From NCBI GenBank assembly GCA_032164245.1, contig JAVMKO010000001.1, forward strand, positions 292,813,041-292,877,040: a stretch of 64,000 nt of DNA, given 5' to 3'. A program made the translations under genes and the position numbers. Below are positions 12,501 to 20,100 of the stretch, one piece after another (position 1 is the stretch's first letter; the number at the start of each line of letters is the position of its first letter). Origin of the DNA: Sternotherus odoratus (lineage: Eukaryota; Chordata; Testudines; Kinosternidae). The notes beneath the pieces are model-generated. The model saw only the letters and a list, made by a program, of their open reading frames with translations, ran no database searches and had not been told where the DNA came from.

Positions 12501-14350
12501 CACTGCCCTCCTTTGTCAAGCGCTTTGCGAGCGACAGCTGAAAAGCACCGTGGAAGAGCCACACTGCACTGCGCTGTTCTTAAGGGTTCCACACTTGCTC
12601 TGCACCCTTTGGGAAAAGCTTGCCCCTTCGTGCCTTGCATTTATTTCTCTTTGCCCACCCGGCCTTTGAAGGACAATGTCCTCATGACTCATCTCCTGCC
12701 TCAGTAAAGGTGAGTGATTTCAAAATACCTTCAGCTTCTCTCCCCCTTGCTCACATGAACGCGCTCATGGGGACTTTGCCGCTCTTTACACCGGATCCCC
12801 TGCCCTGGGCGAGAGGCGTGCACAGTGCAGCTCGAGGGACGGGGGGTGCAAAGGTGGGGTTAAGCCCCGCAGTTGTGGCTCGAGCTCATCCCTCCCAGCA
12901 CCATGTAGATCAACTTGGGGGCCACCTGGGGTTACAGCAGAGCCTCAGCCACATGCCCCTGTTCTGTGGCCACACTCCCTAGGTGGCCATTCGGGCGCAT
13001 GTGGCAGAGCAGCCGGCTCTGCCCTGTCAGAGCTCAGGTCCCTGTACACTGGGCTGATCCGCTTGTGCCTGGAGGAATACTCAGGGGGTAAAGGCCTTAC
13101 CCAGGTTCTCACGTATCACAAATTGTTTCAGCCTGGGCCTGTTATTTGGAATGACAGAGTCAACGACCATCTTCCCTCATTGCCTCGCTCTGTCTTTTCC
13201 AGGCTTTGATTGGCTGTACAGTGGATGTGAGAACCCTCGATGACAGACTGCTTAATATTCCCATCAATGACATAGTCCAGTAAGTGCCGGGCAGCAATAG
13301 CTCTGTATGCGATCAGCAAGGCAAGCTCCACTGCTCACCCACAGTTTGGAAAGGCTGTTCTGGGGCTCTGCTTTCCCAAGGGAAGGGGGGCTTTTCAGTA
13401 GCGATTTGGGATGCTCAGAGGGAAGCACCTTGAGACCACCCAAGGGTGGGGGCTCAGTGCTCTCTGGGAATCAGGGCCCTTTAAGGGTCATAGATTAGGC
13501 ACCCCAAATCACTAGTTGCTTTTGAGTCTTGGCTTGACTGTAAAAATGGCCCCTTTGCACTAAGCAGCTCTGCGCCTCCTGGGGCTGCAGAGTAAGATTG
13601 GAGGTACAGCACCAGGGGGTTACTGTTCTTCACTCCCGCCAGCCCTGCGCAGCTCATGCACCTCCAGGAGGGTGACCCGGCTCAGGGACAGGACCGATTG
13701 CAGAGCTGAATTCTGCCCACACTTGTTCCCAGACCCCTCCACCGGCGGCAGCTCACTGCACCCACACAAAGCCCTTGGACTGAGGTCACACAGAGCAGGC
13801 TTCGGCTTTGCGGAATCTCCCTGACCAAGGGCAATGCCTGAGCCAGGATGAACCCAGCTGGCCTTTCGGATCCATCCAGGGCAGCCCTTAGAAAAACCAT
13901 CTGAGGAAATCCCATCCAGAGTCACGGCGACAGAGTGTGGAGAGAGCCCAAAAGCCCATTTTTTGCCTCATTTTCCAGAGCCCAGCACTTTGAAGAACTC
14001 GTTCCATGAGTTTTTCCAAGCCCCAGACATCCCCCCCGGCAAGCTCATTAGGGCCAGTTCCTGTCCTCACAGGGACCTGCCTGGTGCAGGTGAAGTAACA
14101 ATTTTCTCCTTAACGAGATTATCCCTCTGCTGCGCTCCGGTCGGCTGTGGGCTCTCACTGCAGCCTCCTGCATAACGCCGGCCTTTGCTTTTCCAGCCCC
14201 AAGTACTTCAAAATCGTGCCGGGGGAAGGGATGCCTCTACCCAGCGACCCTACACGCAAAGGGGATCTCATCATGTACTTTGATATCCACTTCCCAGAAA
14301 GACTCACCCCCGCCAAGAAGCAGCTCCTGAGACAAGCTCTCCTGACGTAA
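398..14350 (+). CDS. DNAJB13: DNAJB13, copy 1 (exons 2-8; exon 1 lies outside the window)
   Basis: Type II HSP40 co-chaperone, a radial-spoke (RSP16-like) protein of cilia and sperm-flagellum axonemes. Exons: 398-501, 3584-3745, 5323-5480, 6637-6750, 10990-11103, 13203-13279, 14197-14350, all with AG/GT borders and matching phases. They sum to 883 nt. From the known 316-aa family length a 68-nt first exon is expected, and exon 2 begins with the last base of a codon, as that predicts. Order: end of J domain (exon 2), linker (exon 3), then the two C-terminal substrate-binding beta domains (exons 4-8), ending LRQALLT-stop. The J-domain HPD motif reads HPL, as in known DNAJB13, so Hsp70 stimulation is probably weak. 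Intron 3 holds an antisense UCP2 fragment and all large introns hold repeats. No stop or frameshift is visible, so this is the likely working copy. Confidence 0.93.
600..1830 (+). repeat. CR1-like LINE remnants
   Basis: 920-1142 and 1573 onward read as decayed CR1 (ttggagagaccattactgg; gatcatctagtctgatcctc), split by the hAT element at 1143-1564. No open frame. Confidence 0.5.
1143..1564 (+). mobile_element. hAT-type non-autonomous element
   Basis: Ends CAGTGTGTCTCAACC and GGTTGAGAACCACTG are near inverted repeats. 8-bp TSD gtctataa / atctataa (one mismatch). Interrupts an older CR1 piece. Same family as 51300-52379, opposite orientation. Confidence 0.8.
1836..2350 (+). mobile_element. Possible solo LTR
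   Basis: Runs from TGTGACGGGC-like sequence to a region with AATAAACTCACC (near 2270) and a CA end. Looks like an LTR with a polyadenylation signal, but I found no clean TSD. Confidence 0.35.
2351..3583 (+). other. DNAJB13 intron 2, right half: no gene seen
   Basis: AT-rich sequence with a TATA-like gtgtataaaaaagc near 2960 and ACTAATAAAAGAATCC near 3170, possibly another old LTR. No coding frame of note. Confidence 0.4.
3584..3745 (+). CDS. DNAJB13: DNAJB13 exon 3
   Basis: Preceded by a pyrimidine tract and ttag. Encodes [18 protein letters not shown], the end of the J domain, and the [18 protein letters not shown] linker. It starts with two bases that complete a proline codon from exon 2. 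Confidence 0.95.
4012..4883 (-). pseudogene. UCP2: UCP2 3'-end fragment in DNAJB13 intron 3
   Basis: About 872 bases that match 16994-17861 and roughly 38709-39577: the last UCP2 coding exon (4069-4183 on the - strand, ending EAPF-stop) plus adjoining intron. No other UCP2 exon is present, so it cannot make a protein. It reads FIPSF where UCP2 copy 2 reads FMPSF. Its right edge runs straight into a CR1 element at about 4884. It differs from both full copies at sites where they agree (for example the stretch after 4380), so it seems to have split off earlier. It is antisense to the DNAJB13 transcript. Confidence 0.9.
4884..5206 (-). mobile_element. CR1 LINE fragment, cut at a duplication junction
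   Basis: Reverse complement of CR1 3' sequence (contains the complement of gggcaacaaaaattattagg). In the inverted copy the CR1 continues for several hundred more bases, so its end at 4884 is a breakpoint. Confidence 0.8.
5323..5480 (+). CDS. DNAJB13: DNAJB13 exon 4
   Basis: Encodes [21 protein letters not shown] and then [20 protein letters not shown], the first beta domain of the HSP40 C-terminal region. The exon ends in phase 0 at gtaagg. An inverted copy lies at 29446-29603. Confidence 0.95.
6637..6750 (+). CDS. DNAJB13: DNAJB13 exon 5
   Basis: 38 codons in phase 0. Encodes [20 protein letters not shown], a hallmark HSP40 C-terminal motif, and ends GDQ at a gtaagt donor. An inverted copy lies at 28170-28283. 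Confidence 0.95.
6895..7085 (+). mobile_element. CR1 LINE 3' end
   Basis: Typical tail: aggatactgggctagatgga followed by gacccagtatggccgttctt. Inverted counterpart at 27838-28030. Confidence 0.8.
7364..8850 (+). mobile_element. Decayed autonomous hAT transposon
   Basis: About 1.5 kb with AT-rich near-inverted ends (gtgctgtcagttaatc / ttgacaccct). Frame remnants in the + sense include [17 protein letters not shown] near 8430, matching the hAT C-terminal dimerisation motif of the type CERLFSLSG. Stops and shifts break the transposase. Copies at 26089-27577 and 63500-64000. Confidence 0.75.
8955..10437 (+). repeat. CR1-like remnant split by an LTR
   Basis: 8955-9054 (gatcatctagcctgagctcc) and 10127-10437 (ctgacctgggggaaaagtct) are parts of one CR1-like copy. 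The LTR at 9055-10126 sits between them. Confidence 0.6.
9055..10126 (-). mobile_element. Solo LTR, 1.07 kb
   Basis: Ends TGTGACGGG and CCGTCACA with exact 5-bp TSD cccac on both sides (9050-9054, 10127-10131). Shared with the inverted copy at 24761-25878, so it predates the duplication. No coding sequence. Confidence 0.85.
10458..10745 (+). mobile_element. Penelope-like element 3' tail
   Basis: Carries gattgcatttcctgag, then gaagtgggctatagtccacg and agcttatgctgaaataaac. The same tail ends the larger element at 32250-33245, which carries a GIY-YIG frame. Confidence 0.65.
10990..11103 (+). CDS. DNAJB13: DNAJB13 exon 6
   Basis: 38 codons, beginning [20 protein letters not shown] and ending LPLGK at gtaagg. 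A direct copy lies at 33494-33607. Confidence 0.95.
11528..11672 (+). mobile_element. Short MITE with an internal GT microsatellite
   Basis: Ends TAGGGTGACCAGACAG and TTTGGTCACCG are near inverted repeats around a (GT)n run at 11569-11593. The copy in the second unit (34032-34911) is split by an LTR. Confidence 0.65.
12345..12560 (+). repeat. MIR-type SINE
   Basis: tRNA-like head with A box (tagtggctagaacac) and B box (gggttcggttccc), then the MIR core ctcagttttccatctgtaaa and atggggagaatg. Copy at 35590-35805. Confidence 0.75.
13203..13279 (+). CDS. DNAJB13: DNAJB13 exon 7
   Basis: 77 nt encoding [20 protein letters not shown] and INDIV, ending inside a His codon at gtaagt. The matching exon is deleted from the second copy. 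Confidence 0.93.
14197..14350 (+). CDS. DNAJB13: DNAJB13 exon 8 (last coding exon)
   Basis: Starts after ttttccag and completes the His codon, giving [19 protein letters not shown]. Ends [11 protein letters not shown] then TAA at 14348-14350. Confidence 0.95.
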
Positions 14351-14382
14351 GGATGTGAGTTCAGCTCCCAGTGAGCCAGGGG

Positions 14383-14388
14383 AATAAA
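14383..14388 (+). terminator. Candidate DNAJB13 polyadenylation signal
   Basis: AATAAA 33 bases after the stop codon. It would give a very short 3' UTR. Deleted in copy 2. Confidence 0.55.
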
Positions 14389-15344
14389 GCTTTCCAGAGA
14401 TTTATACAGATCGTCTCACTGGTGTTATAAATGGCTCCGCCCTACATGGTGTCTTTCAAACAGTCCCTTTAATACCGGCAGTGAAGGGCACGGAAAGGCT
14501 CAGTTGGGGTTCTGGACTGGTTAGAGCACAGCAGCAGGGAACTGTGTGGTCCGGCCCTATTCAGTTCCTCCCAGCATTTCAACAGGAGGCTGAGGTTCTT
14601 CACTTCCAGTCCTAAATGGTGCTCTGCTACAGAGCTGCCGGCTTGCACCCACAGGTACCTGCACTGCCGGAGTGGCCGATGCCACATGGAAAGCCTTGGG
14701 GGATGAAAGATGCTAGAAGAATGGACTCGACCCACCTCAGGCAAAGCGCAGCTGCATGTTGAGAAATAAATGCCTTTCATTGGCCTGCTTGGGAGACTTC
14801 TGAGCTAAGGGCAGGAGCCCCACTGCCCCTCCTGTGCCTAATGCTGGCCTGAGCCCTGGAAATCCTCCCCCCACAGTGCCTCCCTCTGTCCAGCACCAGG
14901 TGGATTTCTCCTTGCTCAGTTTCCATTCTGTCCAGCCTCCCCCCATGGGGCTCTTGGGCAGCAGCAGGGACTTAAGAGTCTTTGTTGGAGGGATGCAGCA
15001 GACATGGTTGGGGGAGTTTCCTCTTCCTCAGATAGGTACCAGCCATTACTGCTGCTTGAAGGGGAAAGTAATGCTGCTAAATAGAGATAGTGGTGTTATG
15101 CTGGGTCTCAGGCTAGAGGCAGAGGGGGCAGTCAGGGGCCTTTGAGTCAGTGGGAATTCTGCTTTGTGGCAATGGAAGGCTGCTCTCTCCCTCCCCCCAC
15201 CCTCTCCTTACACAGCTCCCCCCCCACTTCCTTCAGCCTGGGCCCTGCCAGGGAAAGGGGCAGTGCTAAAGGGATGGTTAAGGGAACAGGCCCAGGAACT
15301 TGCTGCATCTCACAGCAGGAGACAGTCAAAAGGGGGCAAAGTCC

Positions 15345-15560
15345 AAACTGAGCAGAAGAAATACATTTTCCACATCTGTAGTTAGACTGTGGAACTCACT
15401 GCCACAGGAAATCACCAAGAGCTTGGTAGGATGGCTTAATATAAGAGATGCTATGATCAATGATAGCAGCATATTCTCCCTGCCCACCTGTAACCTTAGA
15501 CTTCAGGTTTAAACCAGTTCCTACCTGGTAGAAAGCAGGATGTTGGCTGGAATTGCACAT
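15345..15560 (+). repeat. CR1 3' fragment downstream of DNAJB13
   Basis: Contains agactgtggaactcactgcc, typical of CR1. In copy 2 the deletion junction in exon 8 joins into this fragment at about 37135. Confidence 0.55.
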
Positions 15561-16060
15561 CCGCTACTGAGTGGTTTTTAAACCTTCCTGCGAACCATGT
15601 GATGTTAGCCACTGTTGGAGCTAATAGAGCTAGCTAGGTCTCAGCTCTGATCTCGTTCCTGACTTCAGTTGCTGACACTGCTGGATCGTCCTCAGGGGCT
15701 GAAGCGGAGGTTTCAGTGAGAAGAAAAAGGCCAGGGCCTTTTCTCCCAACCCAGAACCCTCCCTTTTTGCTACCACCCAGCCTAGCTCTCTTGGCACAAA
15801 GGACCCTGTAGACCCTGTTGGTGACTTTGGGTGCCCAGATGGATGCTTCCCCCACCCGCACATCTTGAAGGGGCCCCATTTCAGGAAGTGCTCGGTTCAG
15901 GCATCCAAAGGCAGAGCTCATTGCAGCCCCTCAATAGTGCCCCCCCCCCCGGGAGGCCCATTCAGTTCAATGCACTCTTATGAGCAAAAAGCAGCAGATC
16001 CATCTCCCCCCTCCCTGAAGCAAGTTCACACAAGGAGCAGGCTATGAGTTTGACTCCAGC

Positions 16061-16066
16061 TTTATT
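16061..16066 (-). terminator. Candidate UCP2 copy 1 polyadenylation signal
   Basis: AATAAA on the - strand about 985 bases after the stop, kept in copy 2 at 37770-37775. No closer canonical signal was noticed. Confidence 0.45.
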
Positions 16067-17050
16067 TTAAGACATGAACACTCACTGTCCTCCCCCACAG
16101 GTAAGTGTTGCGCCTCCACACACCTGCTGTCCCATCACAACAGTGTTAACAGCAGGAAACTTAGGGGCCAACACCATTCAAATTAAAAAAATAAATAAGT
16201 TACTAGGATTTAAGGAAACCATCGACCTGCCTGACCCACCCTCCGTGTTCCAGTATCACTGCACTAGAATCCTCCCTCCTTGACTAGACCTGGGGACAGC
16301 TGCTACACAAAGCTCTAGGTCAGCATTTTACAGTGGTGGGTGCCCAGAAGTCAGGTCCCCTAACCCATCTTAAGGCATGTAAATTAGTGGCTTGGCCTTC
16401 CAAAGGCACCAAGAATCTGCCCCTTCTGCTGAGCTGATGGGAGTTCAGAGGAGCTCTGCCGCTGGGAAAGTCAAGCACTTACTCATCACCATACAGAGTA
16501 AGGCAGCGTAGTGTTCAGGCCAGGCCCGCAAGTCCAAACACAATGCGAGGCTAATCCCTAGAGCCAATGATTCAACTGAAGGTTGTTTACCCAGCTTGCC
16601 CCCGGGAAGGATCTCCCTGCCTGAGCGAGGGATTTTACTGCCAGGTACCAGCCTACTGGCTGCTGTTACATCTTTGCCACATCCCAGGTGCCAGCTCTAA
16701 TTCCTGTCTCTTACGACCCCCTGAGCTGTCTAGGGCCTTCAGATCTTGGCACTAGGGGAAATGGTGCTTCTACCAAATTAGGGCAAATGCAAACTTGTCA
16801 TTAAAAACACATAAAAGCCAATTTAAGGGTCAATACCTTTCCTGCCAGAGTGGAGGCTCCTCCTCCCAGGGAACTACTGCTAAGGCTCCTCCCCTGCAGA
16901 CCCAGCTGTGTTCCAGACAATGAGCAGAGAGATGAGAGACTAGAGGCCGACATATTAGTGCCCCAGAGGCAGCTTGGAAGAGTCCGGAGACCATCTCAGA
17001 GCACAGACAGGCCAGGCGGGGCCAGCAATTGAACTGCACCCACTGTGCGC

Positions 17051-17165
17051 TCAGAAAGGGGCCTCCCAGGAGCCGCGGGCAGCCATCATGGCGCGTTTCA
17101 GCTGCTCGTAGGTCACAAACATCACCACGTTCCAGGAGCCCAGGCGCAGGAACAAGGGCATGAAC
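17051..17165 (-). CDS. UCP2: UCP2 copy 1, last coding exon
   Basis: 115 nt encoding [20 protein letters not shown] and ending GSWEAPF, stop TGA at 17053-17051. The Leu in MPLF replaces the family Ser. Confidence 0.93.
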
Positions 17166-20100
17166 CTAGAGCCAGTGAGAGGGGAGACGAATCACAGCTA
17201 GTCCTGTGGGTTAAGACTTCCCACACCTTTTCCCTTGGCTCACTCCCCCCCGCCTGGCACAGCCCCATGAGGAGATCAGCTCACAAGAGTGAAGCGGAAG
17301 TGAATTAAAGTGCTTCTTTGGCAGGGAACTGGAGATCTGGATTTAGCCAGATCAGTCTAACCTACATGAGCAGTTCAGCTGCAGACTGCCTAGAACAGGT
17401 GGGGCCGGGACTCCATGGATCTTAATTTGCAGGTCACACGGGTTCAGTTTATAAGCAAGTCAGAGTTCACAGCACCACCAGCGAGCCTGGAATCCGAGTC
17501 AAGCCAGACCTTTCCCCTTTGTACCTCACCAGCAAGGAGGGCTCTGCAGGGCCGAGTTATCCCCTCGGTCACACCAGTGGCAGCCCTTTGCCTCCAGGTG
17601 TTTGTGGCCCAGCTTAGGGCTCTGTTGATGAAGTGGGAAGAGACCAGGGCAGCTAATGCTCCAGGGGCTCTGCTGGTTTCCTCATGGATTATGGAATCGG
17701 CAGAGCTCCCCCTGGACCACACAGGGACAGATCTGGGATCAGGAAAGGGTCCTTCCCACACATGGTGCCTCTGAAATACAACTGCCTCATCAACTTAGTC
17801 ACCGGCAGCCAGATCCACCTCCCAAGGGCTGGTCACTGCGGGGGATGGATCCAGCCAAGGATGGCTCCATCCTCTTTCCTTTCCCCCTCCCAGTGCTCCT
17901 GTGGGTATCGGTTTGGCCCTGATGTGCCAGCCTGGGCCAGGGAGCTGGAAGCCATGGGCTTCAGACCCTCCAAGTGAACCATTCTGTAGCCCATGGTTTT
18001 AAAATCCTCCCCCTCACTTGTAGCTTCCCTAGCCTGGGGTATTTTCGCTTGCGGTCTCAGTGTGGAGCTTAGTCACGCACAGATCAGCTGCTGGGGCTGC
18101 ACCTCAGAGGTGGTTGCATTTCAGTGGCAGGTGCAGGGATATGGTACGCCCAGCCCTACCCCAGGTCACTGGCATAGAGCTCCTGGTGCTCCGATTCTCT
18201 ACTCACCCCTTGTAGAAAGCCAAGGGCCCCTCCTTCCGCAGCATGGTGAGGGCACAGTTGACGGCACTGCCATAGTGCCCGGGGGCAGAGTTCATGTATC
18301 TGGTCTTTACCACATCGACGGGGGAAGCAAAGAGCGTGGTGCAGAAGCCGGCCCCAAAGGCCGAGGTGAAGTGACACGGGAGGTTATCTGCCAGACGGGA
18401 GAGGGGACAGGCAGGTCACTAACAGGCTCTCAGTTGCTCGGAGTCAGAGCACTCACTGGGGGACAACACACGGTGTCCGGCCAGGCAGCACGGCACCTCA
18501 GGGCCGGCGACAGGAATTTTGGGGCCCTGTACGCAGATCGTGTGGGGCCCCCACCCCGGCCGGTCTCCCGCCACCCGCGGCCCCCCCCGGCTGGTCTCCC
18601 GCCTACCGCGAGCCCCCCCCCACTGTTGGTCTCCCACCTCCCGCAGCCCCCCCCCGGCTGGTCTCCCACCTCCCGCAGCCCCCCCCGGCTGGTCTCCCAC
18701 CTCCCGCGGCCCCCCACCCCGGCTGGTCTCCCACCTCCCGCGGGCCCCCCCCTCCTGCCGGTCTCCCGCCGCCCGTGGGCCCCAACCCCCGCATGCACTC
18801 TGCCCACGTGGCCCGGCCGGGAGAAGCAAAGGGGGGCGGGGGGAGGCTGCTGGGTGCCGGGGGAGGGGGATGACGAGCGCTGCAGCGGCTGCACGGAGCC
18901 GCGCCTTGCTCACAGCCCTGGCGACAAGGGGGTACAGCTGCGTACCGGGCCCGCCCCAGATTTAAGGGGCCCACCCTTAAGTCCGGGCCCGGTACAGCTG
19001 TACCCGTTGTACCCCCCTGTCGCCGGCCCTGCGGCACCTTGTTCATGCTTTGGGGTGAACCATGACCCCCTCCCTCCTGACAGTCCCACAGGCCTTGCAG
19101 GGATCCCGGTCTCCTGGACAGGCTCCCAGAATGTCAGGTGCAAAGCTCTACGCGATCTCCCAGCAGGCTGTCCCCAGCCAGGCTAGAGCCAATGGATCTG
19201 CTGCTACCTAGATCCACCTGCCATTGCCCCCTGCACACCAGCCAAGGACTGGCTCCACTAGCACCTTGTGGCCTGGGAATATTTGCGCTCACTCCACCCT
19301 GCGAGCCAGCAGCAGCCCCTCTGTTCTGGGAGAACAAGCCAGGCACCTCTTCTGGCCAGTGCAATAGGAGGTGGGTGGGTCGTTCCATGCGTGTAATATT
19401 TACAGTGCCAGAGTAAAGCCGGCTGATCTGCCAGGGATTGCTCAGTGCAGGCAGGAAGGCGCTAGCAGCTGGGAAGTCATGTCAGAGTAACATCTCACTT
19501 GGGACGGTTGCCATCTCACTGTTTGGATGTCAGGGCCAGCGTTCTCAGTCAGACGTGGGTCTGTACGGATCTAGTCCTGGGTGGCATTTAGCCCCCAGTG
19601 CCCTGGGAAGTCTGCACTGAGAGGACTCAACGTCAGCATCCTGCCCCGGCGAGTCGGAGTTAAGGGACCCCGGCGAAGCAGACCTGACACCCACCGGTCA
19701 TGAGGTTGTGTGTGAGCAGCATGTCCTTGATCAGGTCATAGGTCACCAGTTCCGTGCAATTCACAATCGCGTTACGGGACACATTGGGGGCGATTCCTGG
19801 AGCAGAAGGAAAAAAGGTGTCAGCGAAACGGACACTTTGGGTACGTCTACATGGCAGCACGACTCAGAGCCAGGCCTCCTGGCTAGAAACAATCGTGTAA
19901 ATGCTCCAGCGGGAACGTCCACGGGGCCATTTTTAGCCCTGTAGCGCAAGCCCCAGTCAGCTGGCCCAGGCTCTGAGACTTGCTGCCGCAAGTTTTTGGG
20001 CCATGTAGACGTATCCGGTGTTGGTTTAGAACCAGCTCCACCCATGCAGGGTTCTGGCACCACAACCAACCTTTCCACAGCCCTCTGAGCCCCTCCTCCT

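Noticed and set aside
18156..18377. 73-codon - strand frame over UCP2 exon 5
   Set aside because: It is a shifted frame of the real exon; the true frame gives the carrier signature [10 protein letters not shown].
17993..19186. 397-codon open frame on the + strand
   Set aside because: It runs through UCP2 exon 5 antisense and a C-rich tandem repeat in a hAT element. No family likeness, and it vanishes in copy 2 where the element is absent.
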